DNA from: Sodiomyces alkalinus F11
Taxonomy: Eukaryota > Ascomycota > Sordariomycetes > Glomerellales > Plectosphaerellaceae
Assembly (NCBI RefSeq): GCF_003711515.1
Contig: NW_021167079.1
Coordinates: 2,397,755-2,461,754 of the forward strand
DNA: 64,000 nucleotides
Direction of reading: 5' to 3'
In this document: positions 30,575 through 43,447 of the stretch, in pieces
How the letters are laid out: the number at the start of each line of letters is the position of its first letter
Numbering within the stretch: position 1 is the stretch's first letter
The notes under the pieces: generated by a model
What the model was told of the DNA's origin: nothing
Seen by the model: the letters and a program-made list of their open reading frames with translations, nothing else
The model's database searches: none
Made by a program: the position numbers and the translations under genes

Positions 30575-33500
30575 AGATAGTAAGCTACGCCTCTATATTA
30601 ACTATAAAGGGTTAAATAAGGTAACCGTTAAGGACCGTACCCCCCTGCCCCTAATCCACGAAATCCTCGATCGGTTATCGTTAGCGCAGTACTACACTAA
30701 GCTAGATCTTAAAGATACGTACTATCGGTTACGGATTCAGGAGGGCGATAAGTGGAAAATAGTATTCCGGATAAAATACGGCCACTACAAATACCTCGTT
30801 ATACTATTCGGGTTAACCAATGCCCCCGTAAGCTTCTAACGGTATATTAACCAGGCGTTAACAGGCCTCGTTAATACTATCTATATAGTCTACCTTAATA
30901 ATATCCTTATTTATAGTAAGGACTTAGTCACCCACCGCGTGTATATTCACGAGGTCCTTACGAGGCTTAGACAGTAGTCCTTATATACTAACCCTAATAA
31001 GTATAAGTTTAAGACTAAAGACGTTAAATTCCTCGGGTTTATCTATAGCCTAGATAGGGTACGTATAGACCCGGCCTGCGTTAAGGCTATCCGCGACTAG
31101 GAACTCCCTAATAGTGTTAAGAAGATACAGGTCTTCCTAGGCTTTACGGGTTTTTACAGGCGTTTTATTAAGAACTACTCTAAGGTAGCCGCCCCTCTTA
31201 TAGACTATCTTAAAGGGGGACCCACTAAGGGCTATGCTAGGATTATAGTACTATCCCCGTAGGCTTAGTCCGCGTTTAAGGAGATAAAGCTACTATTCTA
31301 GAAAGCGCCGGTCTTATGGTATTTTAACCCCGCTCTGCTAATACGCATTAAGCCCGACACTTCTACTTTTATAATTAAGGCCGTTATTAGTTAGCCCGAG
31401 GATAGGCTTTAAAGACCCGTTACGTTTATATCTCGTAAGTTCCGCGGCACCGAGCTTAATTATAGTATACCCGATCCTAAGCTTATAGCTATTATTAAGT
31501 CTTTTCGGACGTGGCGGCACTATATAGCCTATAGTCAGAGCCCTATAGTAGTCCTAATAGACTACCTAAACTATTAACACCTCCTAGATAAGCCGAAGAT
31601 TAAGGGGCAGTACGCGCGGTGGCTAAAGGAGCTTGCCCCGTTTAATTTTAAGATTTAGTACCGCCCGGGGATATTAAACCCCGTAGATAGGTTATCCAGG
31701 AAGCCCTAATATACGCCCTATAAGCGCGCCCTAGTTACTAACCGGGCTAAGACGGTAGAGTCTTTTTCTAAGCGTTTTATAGGCTATATCGGGAACTAGG
31801 GTGGTTCCCGTAATAGCCCCGGTTATAATTTTCCTGCTCCTCCTACCTTAGTAGTTAAAACGTAAGCGGATAACCTTTTTTTAGAACCCGCTCCTCCTAC
31901 CTTAGTGGTTAAGACGTAAGCGGATAACCTTTCTCCCTCTATAGAGTCTACTTCGAAGCGTTTTACCTTAGGCCTATATAGGACCTAGTATAGTACCCGC
32001 GCTATTCCCGCTCCTTCTACCTTACCGGAAAAGATAGTTAAGACGTAAACGGATAATCTTTCTTTAGAGCCCTTATCGAGGCGTCTTATTTTAGGCCTTA
32101 TCGGGAACCAGTATAATTCCCGCACTACCCCTAAGTCTAACCCTATTATCCTTACTCTCGATTCCCCTACCCTACTAGAAGAGGTGGTAGAGGCGTAAGC
32201 GGAAGACCCTCTTTACGCCCGTTAGCGAGAAGCCCACGGCGACGATACTATATACGGATAATAGTCTAGGAGTAATAGTATCCTTCATTTTAAGAATCGT
32301 GTTTTTATACTAAACTACTCTAGCCTCTATTAGAAGGTCCTATAGTGTTTCTATAATAGACCTAGCGTGGGTCACTATAGGGTTATAAGGACTATTAAGA
32401 GTATTTCGGACTTCTACTTTTAGGATTATTTACCTAGGGCTATCCGGTAGTTCGTGCCCACCTATACTATCTATTAGCGCACTAAGCCACGGCACTATAA
32501 GCCGTATAGCGAACTAGCGAGTCTTCTAGTGCCTTAGCGCCCCTTTATAAAGATATCTATTAACTTTATCACGGGCCTACCGCCGGTTTATAGCGCGGCT
32601 ATAAATAGGAAGTAGGATACTATCCTCATAGTAGTATACCGCCTAATAAAGTACTCGATTTATATCCCCTCGAGTAGTAGCCTAATAGTAAAAGGACTTA
32701 CTAAGTCGTTATAGTATCACGTCTTCCGTACTTTCGGCCTACCTAATAGTATTATCTCGGACTAAGGCTCGCTATTTATAAGTCGCTTTTAGGTAACCTT
32801 ATATCGGTGTCTTAGCACCGCGTAACGCCTATCTATAGCGTAGCACCCGTAGACGGATAGATAGACGGAGCGGTAGAACTAGAACCTTAAGCACTATCTT
32901 CGCGTTTTCTACTCGTAGGAATAGGATAACTAGGTTAACCGACTACCGCTCGCAGAATTCACCTATAATATAGCGTAGCACTCTATAATACGTTATACCC
33001 TATCCGATACCCTAATAGGCTATAACCCTTAAGGCCCTAATAAAGTATAGCTCCTAAGGGTAGGCGAGGTCCGCGCCGCTAAAGCAGAGCGCCGTGCAGA
33101 GCACCTTATAGCCTAACGCCGATCTATCTCGGACCTTATTAAAAGAGCGTAGGCCTCCTATGAATAGTATTATAATAACGGTTATACCCAGCGTTCTTTT
33201 AAGGTCGATAAGTATATCCTGCTATCCACGAAGAATATCCGGCAGAAAAGGCCTTCGAAAAAGCTTAGCGATAAGTTTATCGGCCTATATAAGGTAACTA
33301 AAATCGTCGGCACGTATAGCCTAGTATACTAACTAAAACTACCGAAGGGTATAAGAATTTATAACGTCTTTCCGGTTTCCCTGCTAAAACTATAAAGGTC
33401 CCGCGATAGGTTATAGCCGGGGCTATTACCTATAGTCGACGTCGAACCGGACTTAGATAAATATAAGGTTAGAGCTATCCTAGCCTACTAATATCAGGGT

Positions 33501-33660
33501 AAGTAATATTAATACCTAATTAAATAGGCAGGGTATTGTAATAAGGAGAATACCTAAGAGCTAAAGCGGAACGTTCTCGATAAACTCGTTAACGCTTACT
33601 TTAAGGCGAGACTATCCGGGGACTATATAGGTTCCTATAATATCCCTATAGGGAACTAAA
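30575..33660 (+). mobile_element. Ty3/Gypsy chromovirus pol remnant (RT, RNase H, integrase, chromodomain)
   Basis: Conceptual reading through TAA/TAG gives the Gypsy order. RT is at 30590-31100 (GLNKVTVKDR, LDLKDTYYRLRI, then YLNNILIYS at the catalytic site), with [17 protein letters not shown] and RNase H at 31100-31700. A repeated linker spans 31840-32215. Integrase is at 32280-33300 (ISINFITGLP, IISD, HPQTDRQTER). A chromodomain lies at about 33430-33630 (KVRAILAY, YLIK*AGYCNKENT*ELKRNV). The RT YxDD and the first integrase Asp have become Asn by TpG-to-TpA change, so it is dead. gag, protease and the 5' LTR are missing on the left, where it abuts LINE-A. Chromoviruses of this layout target heterochromatin through the chromodomain. 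Confidence 0.85.
31845..32215 (+). repeat. Degenerate tandem repeats in the Gypsy linker
   Basis: Four diverged copies of a segment reading about APPTLVVKTQADNLF lie at about 31850, 31905, 32015 and 32170, separated by variable spacers. They sit between RNase H and integrase, in one frame. Confidence 0.6.
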
Positions 33661-34239
33661 CGGGTTTATACACTATTCCCACGGGAGACCCTATAAATAC
33701 GATATAAGGACGTTATCCTATTCTTTCTCTTCCTTAGGGATAATAAGACTTACTAGGAACCTAATAGGTTTATATACTATTCCCGTAAAGAACCTAATAA
33801 GGACACGGCGCACGTATCGGCTATATCGACCTAGTAAAACCCTTTAGTAGGTTATAGAGATAAAATTCTTAGGTAAGGACCCCCCCTTAATCTAGACGGG
33901 GACTATATAGGCGTACTCGATCGGTTACTATTTTCTTCTTTAGAGTATTTTACTCTTAACCTCTATTCTTCTTTTTTAAGCGTTCTACTCTTAATCTCTG
34001 TTTTTCTTTATTAGGCGCTAATAGCCCCTTACGCCCTTATCTATATATCTACCTATATTAATTAGGACCTATAAATATACTAACCAGGGCATAATCCCTA
34101 CTCTTTATACCTTATCCCTCCCCTTTACGAATATCACGATTAAGACGATATATCACGCTGGATTATAGTTAGGACCGTTAGGGTTATAATAGAAATACCC
34201 TAAAGCTAGTTAAAAAAAAAAGGAAAAACCTAACCTAAA
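33661..34239. other. RIP-mutated non-coding, probable Gypsy 3' end
   Basis: Follows the chromodomain directly. It holds two similar segments GGTTTATAYACTATTCCC (about 33663 and 33769) and CT-rich runs, as expected of a 3' untranslated region or LTR. No LTR partner was found in the window. Confidence 0.35.
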
Positions 34240-35770
34240 GGCTAATAAAAAACCTAAAAAAAAAACTATTCCTCTATATATACTATTACGGCCCCTTTAG
34301 GACGTCCTTAAACTCCACTAATTTATCGTCTAAAGGGGTAGGCTCCCACCTAGCCACCTCGCTATTATTATCCTCTATATATACCTAGCTCTACCCCGCG
34401 GCAGTAACCGTTACCCCCTCTTACCTACTACCCGCGGATAGTATTAAAGGCCGAAAAGATAAAAGCGTCTTCGCCTTCTACTACTTCTTCTTCTTCTTCC
34501 CTAATAAAGGAGTTAAGGGCGTTAAAGCCTTCTTCCCCTTCTTTATTAATAAGGTCAGCACTATATCGTTATCGTCGGGCACTTTATAAGGATCCGGGGG
34601 ACCCTAAGGACCTTACGGCACGAAGCCTTAAGGTTACACGGGGCCACCACTATCACTAAATATATCGTCACCTATAAAGCTAAACCCCGCGGGGGCTAAG
34701 GCAGACCCTAAAGACGTAGACAGGTCTTCCTAGGCCTAAGCCTAGGCCAGGTTAAGGGCAGCTATCTACTTAAAGGTAGTAGCCGTATATTCTTAGGCCG
34801 CGAGGTCGCGCTAATATAACGCTAAGCGTTACTACTCGATATCGAGCCGCTACTACTTAATAGTAAGACACTACTACTATAACCCGACGAATTACTTAAG
34901 GAGCGACTCTATACTATTAAGCCTCTCGTGGATATTGTCCGCCGTTTTCTAGCGGGCGTCGATAACTTCCTTAGCTTAACGCCGAGTAGCTATAGCTTCC
35001 TCGGCAGATAACCGGTTAACCTCTAGCGTCGCTTAACCCAGAGCCTCTCTAAGGATAACCTAGTATCGAGTTACTATAGCCTAATAGTATATAGGATTAG
35101 TAAAAGAACTATATAGGACTAATAGAGGAATATAGTCGAAAGGAAAGACTATAACACTTACACGACGACTCTCGTTTAAGCTACCTTTCTTAATAACGAT
35201 AACTAAAACCTTCTATAGCTACTTAGTAGCGTTTTTACCGGCGATAGGGAGCTATTATATATATTAGAAAATAGGACTACGGAGTAATCTATAAAGGGAG
35301 GGACTATAGCTATAGGGAGAGTATAATAATAAAGGTATATAACTTACTATGCGGCACTTTAGGCTATTATACTTAGAGTAATAGTAGCACTTATTTATCC
35401 GCTAACAGTTATCGGCGTATCGGCAGGTTACGGCCTTAATAGTATACGTTTTTTCCTTAAAGTTAATCGTCACTAACTTACCTGTATAACGTATATAGGG
35501 GGCTCTTAGATCCCCGCCTATACCGATATCCATTACCCTCTAGCATAGAGCGACTAGCGGCGTAGTAGTCGACGATAATATAGCCGCGGTAAGAGCAGGA
35601 GGCTCTAGCGTAGCCGGGGCAGTAACCTACGATAAGGCAGGTTAAGCAGCCGACTACGGGGCAGACTACCTAGCAGACTATAAGGATAATGCCGCAGCCG
35701 TGGTCTTAAGCCTTTTAGAGGCTCGCGTTATACTAGTAGGAGTGGCGGCGCTTATTATTATCGTTATTAT
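34240..35770 (-). pseudogene. RIP-killed ORF of unknown family with coiled coil and Cys cluster
   Basis: Reading the minus strand from 35770 down to about 34240 gives one frame of roughly 500 codons, broken only by TAA and TAG (never TGA), as expected when CAA/CAG/TGG codons were RIP-mutated. Order: an N-terminal SITRASKRLK and Ala/Ser-rich region; GGDLRAPYIRYTGKLVTINF; a Cys cluster (CRYADNC, NKCYYYS, LKCR), where Tyr may replace His or Cys; a long helical segment (LEVNRLSAEEAIATRR, KTADNIHERLNSIESLLK, more than 100 residues); and a Pro/Gly-rich tail ending near a Lys run. GTAAGT at 35104 may mark an intron. It lies opposite to the retroelements. I know no family with this layout. Confidence 0.6.
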
Positions 35771-36640
35771 CTCCCTAAGAAGGCATAATAACTACGCTAT
35801 ACCGCGCGGTTAGCTAGTATTATAGATTAAAGACGTATATAAGCACTTATAAGATAGTAGTTAATTAATAGAAGACTATAAGACGTTATTATATAGTATC
35901 TTAGATTAGAGGAAAACTCACGAAGAATAGTATAATCGGAAAATTAAGTATAGAAGAGGAAGAAAAGAATAGGAAAAGAGAATAACGGCAGGTTACGAGA
36001 TATCCCTAAAAAGCAGTTATATAGGTACTTATTTTTAGTATAAAGAAGGAAGCTATGAATCCACGGAAGGAGTAATAACGGACCCTATATAATACCGGCT
36101 CTAGGAGTCTTTATAAATGAATTAAAGGGATAGCCTAAAAGGATAAAGGGATATACTAGGGGGCTAGTAGAGGAACCGGCCAGGAACCTATCGGGGTCCC
36201 GGGTAGGGTATTATCCTCGGTGGTTTTATTAATAGAACGAAGAGAGGGAGTACGCACCCGGGTTAGAGCCACGGCCTAAAAGGCTCTATATAGGAACCAG
36301 GCGGGGACCTATTAGGGTCCCGTTATAGAGGGCTCTGGTTCGGGGCGCCGGGGGACTTAGGGGTCTAGGCGTGCCTAGTCTAAGACCCCTTAAGGTATAA
36401 ATAAAGCAGTTATCACACTAGTAAATAGAATAGTCCCTCGAAGTAAATAAGGCAGCCCTCGAGGAAGTAAATAAAGCAGTCCTCGAGGAGTAGCGGAGCC
36501 TAGTCTTAAGGAGCGGAGGAGCCTCCCCTTTAAAGAGGGAGGCCAGCGATTAATCTAACTCTTTAGCTACACCCACGTTCTAACCCTATTATTATCCTAT
36601 CGTGATCACACCTAGTTCCTTACTTAACCCTACCTTTTCA
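35771..36640. other. RIP-mutated non-coding with short tandem repeats
   Basis: No frame could be followed. Near 36150-36330 two related segments (GGAACC...GGGTCCCG) occur, and at about 36405-36500 about three imperfect units of GTAAATAAAGCAGTCCTCGA. It may be a promoter or LTR remnant of the unknown minus-strand ORF or of LINE-B. Confidence 0.35.
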
Positions 36641-39600
36641 CTCTTTACGACTACCCATTTAACATTTATAGTATTATTATAGTCTAATCTAAACTATTTA
36701 ACCTTCTTTTAAGTTATATTCGTTCTTTCTTTTTTCTTAAACCTACTTTAATATATATTAGTATAACTTTTCCTTAGTTTAAAAATAACGATTAATACGC
36801 CTAGCGATAATAGGTATATAATATAGTTAAAATCGATAAAACTACTAACATAGCGATTATAACTACTGCCTCCCTCCCGGGATACTATTATAGCGATACT
36901 ATAAGGCCGGCGCTACGGTATATCCGGAGGATATAATAGATAGCGTTATCCTAACTCCCTTAACGCAGAATTCTTAACAGACCTACTTTTCGTCATATAG
37001 GCGCTCCTCCCCCCCTTCTTAGGGAGGGATACCGCGCGGAACCGATATAAGCCTAAAAGGGGACCGCCGCGCCCCCTTAAACCGAAGATAGCTAAAATTA
37101 AGGCCGGAATTTAGGCTTTACTAGCTAACGGGAATACGATTAAATAGGTTATTGAGCTAGTAAAGGAACTAATCACGATACGCTGTTACTATAATATAGC
37201 CGCCGCGATACCGCTAGTATAGCTCTACGCCTTTATCTAATAGGTTATCCGTAAAGAGCTCTAATAAGGCCCCGGGGGTATTAAGGAGTCCTAGGCCGTT
37301 ATTATAGCACGGGCTTCTATATCGGCACCCCCGCGGGACCCCGCCCCCCCTAAAATAATCCCTGCTAGATACTATTAGGAACTAATTATACTCTAAGGAG
37401 ACTTACCCGAGGACCGGCCCCTTAAAGCTAGGACACCTAAAGAGATTATATAGACTATAAACGCTATAACCTCCTAATATAACGCCGTAGCGGTATAGAA
37501 GCTACTTAGCGGGGATATCTGCCTTACTTTTACTAAAGGGGTATAGTAGTAGGCCGCCTATAAAGACTAATAGGTCGAAAAGGCTTTTAGTAAAGGAGCC
37601 TCCTTTATTATAAGGACCTACCTAGCGCTAGCTAAGACTATCCCTTAAGAGGTCCTTAGTCCTTTATCTGAGGAAGACCTACTTAGGTCCTTATAAAAGA
37701 TAAACCCCGAGGCTAAAATCCTCTAAGTATAATAGCGGTTACCCCGCCGCGGTACCGGTAGGGTTACACTCCTCTTTATCGAAGCGGCTTCCCTAGAAAG
37801 GGTAGCTAGCTTTATCTAGAATACCCTCTTTTTAAAGGGAGGTAGCTATATCTATAAACCTTATAACCCCGACCTTAGCCCCTTAAGATACTATAAATGC
37901 TTATACTTTAGATATAAAGCTAGCGGCTATATTATAGTAAAAATGGTATACCGCTATTACGCTATACTAAAGTCGGTATACTTATAGGGCTTAGGGTATT
38001 ATAACGCCGTGGCCCCTGGAAGGCCCCGCCGCTACGCCGTCTACGCTAGGGACTATAATACCTTTAATAATTTATACCGCTTATTAAAAAAAGAGGCCGA
38101 AAAGACCCGGGAAGCGTATAAATACCGGGCTAAAGACTATAATATTAGTAGGTAGACCGAAGCGGTATACCTATAGTAGCTACTAGGCCTCCCCTAGATT
38201 AGCTTCTCCTAGCTACTAACCTAGGACCCACCCCCTTAAAGGGGTAGGGGCCGCCCCTTAAAAAGAATAAGAGGCCTTAAGGGCTCCCCGGCCCTGGGCC
38301 CGATAAATACCTATATAGTCCCCCGCGGGACTAGTAAGGTACCGTAGTAGGAATACTAGAGCTAGACCTAGAGTACTCTGGGTATATCGGCTTAACCCCT
38401 CCCTTTTAACTAATAATTATCTATATCCTTTTATAGAATATAGGGAGGAGTTAGGCGCGGAGGGAGCTCCTGCTCCGGTACCGCGCCGAGTATAATATAA
38501 TAGCGATATAGGAACCCGGTCTTAACCCCTATACTAAGAGCCTAGCCTGCCCCTCCTAATTAGTATACCGCTTTATATAAGGAGGGGGCTAGGCTCTGCT
38601 TTATATATATAAGCGATACCCGCTATATATATAGATATAGCGGGCCTATTATAATACCTACACGGTTATATTTAGAACTAGAGATAATACCCTTATAATC
38701 TAGTCTATTTACTCCGAGAACTATTAGTCTACTAGGACGCCCTAGAATACCCCCTTTTAGGATATACTTAATATAGCTCCGCCATGGAGCCGATACGTCC
38801 TAATAAGGGACTTTAACCTTTATTATCCCTTTTAGTTATAGCCGCTATAATACTACCCTAAGGTAGATACCCTCCTTAACCTTATAACCCGTTAAAATCT
38901 AGATCTTATTACTTTACCCGGAACCACTATATAGTACCACCTAAGCCGGGGCGCTAGTACTATAGACCTTATATAAGTAATATAAGGGCTCCGCTATAAT
39001 TATAGCGGCCACGATAACGTAGTTATTAGGTTAGACTATTATTTATAGATATTTAGCGTTTATATAACCCACGCTATAGCGATACTATTACAGGGGCCGG
39101 ACTAGCCTAAGTAGGTCTAAAAGGACTTTAACCCTACTTAGATCCCTTAACTCGCCGTTATAAGGCTATATAAGTTCGGCTCTTTATAAACGGCTAAGGA
39201 TATTAATATAGTAATTAGCGCCCTAATAAAAGACCTTATAGCTATAGCTAATAAAACGGCACCGCGATATTATATTAAGGGCACCGGGACTAGGTCTACC
39301 CCCTAGTAGACTATAAAGCTAATCGCCCTAACCTAGGAGGCGAGACGCCTTTATTATAGGTATACGGCTAGGAAGTCCCGAAATAGGTAGGATAAGTTCT
39401 AGGATATAAAAAGGCGCCGCGATAAGGCTATAGCGGTAGCGAAGCGGTAGTATTAAAGGTACTTACGATACTTAACGGGGTATAATAATAACCTCCTTTA
39501 GCGACTCTAGAAATAGGCATGGATTAAAGGAGGGGCGCTACTAGACCCCTTATCAGTGCTATTACTACGCTAAGATAATAACGATAACCTTATTATAATA

Positions 39601-42600
39601 CACGCGGAAAAAGCCGAGGTCCTAAGCCGGAAGTTCTTCTTAGTCCTCTCCCCTATTACCCTATAGCCCTTATGGACGGTATACCCCCCTAGCTAGGATA
39701 TCCGCTATAATATTATTATAGCGGACGTATAAAGGCGCTTTAGAAAAACTAAGCTATAGGTAGCGCTAGGCCTGGATAGGCTCTTAGTAGGACTACTAAA
39801 GGCGTGCGGACTACCCCTATACCTAAGACTAAGCGCTATTTTTATAGTATACCTTTAAATAAGCTATTACCCGAGGGGGTGCCGCTAAGCTACCGTGGTA
39901 GTACTTAAAAAGGAGGGCCGGCCGCTAGTAGATTATTAGATAGCTAAGGGGTAAAGGCCGATATTATTTTTTAATACTATAGGTAAGGTCCTCAAGGGGA
40001 TATTAGCCGATTATATTATTACTGCTATAAAAGAGCACCGGCTCCTCTTCAAGGGATAAATAAGTAACTAAGCTAGGCGGAGTACTAAGATAGTAGTATA
40101 AAGAGTTACAGAGGCTATAAAAGCGAGCTAGGCCTATAGCGGCGCCGCTTTAATACTTTAGTTAGATATTAAGGGCGCTTTTAATATAATCCCTTACTCC
40201 CGCTTTATAAAGGTGCTTAAAAGAAAGGGGTTCCCTTAATAGGCTATTACCCTAATCTATAGCTTTTTATAAGACCGAATAGCCTAATTACTACTTAATA
40301 GCGAAACGGCTCCGCCGCAGCACCTTTATAGGGGGGTACTATAAGGCTCCCCGGTCTCCTTAATCCTGTTTATCCTGTATATCTTTACCCTATATAAGGA
40401 ATTAAAGAGGACCCCTAAGACGATTATAGTAGGTTTTACTAATAATATAAATATCGTTACTTTTAGCAGAATAGTATAGACACAGTACCGCCTCGCTAAC
40501 GCGTAGCGGGTATACCAAGACTAGGAGGTAGTAAGCGGACTTTAGTTCGAGCTAGCTAAATATGCCTATATCCCCTTTATAAAAACACGCTAGCCCTTAC
40601 CTGACCCTCTTTTACTTAATACTATTATAGTCCTAGTAATAAAGGCGATATAGCTTTTAGGCGTTTAGTTTAATAAGAAGCTTAATTTTTAGCGGTATAC
40701 TAAGGAGGTTAAGAGCCGACTTGTTACCTAAACGTATACTCTTTTTAGACTTAGTACGGTGGCTTAGGGGTATAGCTTCGTAGATATAAGGAGGCTTTAC
40801 CTTATAGTAATACGACTTATAGTAGCCTATTACGCCTCGGCGATATATAAGATTAAAGCGGGACCCTAATACGGGCCCGCGGCGGCGCTTATAACGGTAT
40901 AAAACCGGTGCCTTTAGTTAATAGCGGGAGCCTATAAGGCTATACCGGTTAGGGTGCTTAAAAAGGAGATTTTTATCCCCCCCTTTAACCTATACCTTAT
41001 AAGCCTAAACGCTTAGAAGGTCCGCTAATTATAGAAAGAAGGAGCTAAGGATAGGATATTAGCTAGGGCGTATACCGCGGCGCGAGCCCTAGCAGCGCCG
41101 AACCGGTATTATAGAACCTAGGGAGCGTTAGCGTGGACTACCTAGGTTATAGCTATAGAAACCTAGGTAGGAATCTTAACCCCTAAAAGGCCTTTATAAG
41201 GGATTAGGGTAAAGCTTAGGCGATAGTACCACGGATATATACCTATACTATAGCGGTACTGGACCGATTACTAACTTAATACTCCCTTAAGAAGTATGAA
41301 GAGGCTTTTTAAGCCGTAAAGCTTTACGCTTATTTAGATCCGCACCGAAAAGCTAGGCTTATAAGCCTTCCTAGCTAAGGCGAGGGTGCTAGGTTTCCTA
41401 TTATTACAGTGCCTTTATAGGGACGGCGGGGCGGAAATAGCGGAGTATATAGTATTTTAGTGCTAAGAGGTAACCAAGGAGAACCACCGGGACCTTTTTG
41501 GTGCTATAAGGAGGCCGCTTATAAGTAAAAGGGACTTATATAATATACTAGAACACGATACCGAAGCCGGGGTAATTATAAGATAGTTCTTATAACGGAA
41601 AAGGCTTAAGGACTTTCGCCTTGCCCTTAAAGTTATAGAAGCTTATAAAAATAAAGGCGATACTAAAGCAGGACTAAAGCGGGGATAAAGCGATATAGTA
41701 GATTAGTTAATTATTAATAGAGGTTCTATAAGCCGGGACCCTAGCGGTATTAACTTAGTATTAATAAGGTATCGCTAGTTATTATTAGTATCGCTACTCT
41801 TAATAGTATTAATACCACTTTTAATATACTTAAGGCCCTATTAGGAGTAGTTAGTCAATTACCGCCGCTAAAGGCCGTAAAGAGGATGTAATAGGACCGA
41901 ATATAGGACTATTTATAAGGTATTCTAGTATTAAGTTAATTTTACCCTCTTAGCGTTTTATTTAATAAGATAGTTGCTATACCTCCGCTACCGGCATGGC
42001 GCCGCTATGGCTATAATTAGAAGGTAGCGCCCGGTTTAGAGCCCGGCTAAAAGACCGGGATACTATCCCTAGACGCTCCTTAGCTTATAGCTTATTAGTA
42101 AGGGACTATTACGGCACTAAAAGGGGAAACTTATAGTAGCGATGCTATTATTACTAGCGGCCTTTACCATTATATAAGCCTTATAGATATCTATAAGGCG
42201 CTATTACTGCTTCTTAGTAGTAGGGGGGACTTATTAAGGCGATTAGAATATAATATTAAGGTATACCCGTGGCACCGTAATAGTATTATTATAACTTATA
42301 TTATTATATAGATACCGGCTATTAGTATATTAGTAATAGGCCGTACTAGTGCCTATAGTATTAGAGTAAGCCTTTATATTATTAGGGTATATACCTAGCC
42401 GCTTAGTATAACGGATATAACTACCTTAGGTTAGCTACTATAATACCGTATTAATACTACCGAGCTTTACATACGGAAGTACTTAAACCGAGCCTTTTTT
42501 ATATTTATTATAATTAATATTATTATTAGTATTATTATTACAATTAGGGGATAATATCTATAATTATTAGCACGCTGCTACTAAGGCACCGCTACGCTAC

Positions 42601-43395
42601 TAGGCGAACTTATATTATACTGCTACTACTAATCAATTATTTTACATATAGGAATTAATACTATATTACCTAGTTAGCCCCCGCTACTATGCTACTATAA
42701 TACTACCCACGAGGCACTTATAGTTAAATTATAATAGGAAAATAATAGAAAAAAACTAAAGGATTTTACTATTAGTATAGAGCCATAACGATAAGTCTAT
42801 AGCACTATAAGCGGGAATAAATTAGGGGGAAACCTATAACGAACTTATTAGCGTTATAGGAGGAAGAGGGAGGAAAAAGAGGCACGAAGACCTTATAGAA
42901 TATTAACTATCTAAATTTTATAATAGGGTAGAGCCTTATCCTTCTTACCTACTGCCGGATATAGCAGGAACCTACCTAAGGGAGGTAAAAGGCGCCTGCC
43001 TCCTTTATACTCTTTATTAACCGAACGGAAGAAATAAAAGGTATAATCCTTAAGGATATAGGGAGGCTAAGGCTAAAGGGCTATAGCCGCGCCCCCGTAG
43101 AGGCGCGGCGGCACCCCTTTAGCCCCTTTCCCCGTTACTAACGATTAGCTTAGGCTAACTCACTAATAACTAGCCTACTATACTTTCTATTAGCTACTAG
43201 CCTAAAGGTATAATCTAGATATATAGCAGAGATAAACCGGGGCTATATCGGCCCTATAACGGTATTACTCTACCTAAGGAAGTATATAGAGGTTTTCCCC
43301 GGGTTTTACCCGGGGTTTTCCCCTTTATAACCACCTAAGAAGGACCGTATAGTCTAGAAAAGGCTCCTATAGATTAGTTAGGATAGCGGAGTAAG

Positions 43396-43431
<36 letters not shown>

Positions 43432-43437
43432 TAGATT
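36640..43437 (+). mobile_element. LINE-B, near-full-length Tad-like retrotransposon (RIP-mutated)
   Basis: Two reading regions can be followed. ORF1 (about 37.1-38.3 kb) carries a Gag-like protein ending in zinc-knuckle spacing (RYYKCLYFRYKASGY). ORF2 (about 38.4-41.8 kb) has an endonuclease (GDFN-type motif near 38810), RT with VGFTNNINIV at about 40428-40457, and a C-terminal domain (PNRYY, LEKE). The catalytic FxDD reads Asn-Asn, caused by two TpG-to-TpA changes. The 3' end has the conserved GGATAGCGGAGTAAGA followed by (AAT)n at 43399-43437, the tail type of this family. The 5' limit is uncertain. Tad-like LINEs encode all functions for target-primed reverse transcription; this copy is dead. 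Confidence 0.8.
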
Positions 43438-43447
43438 ATTAGATTAT

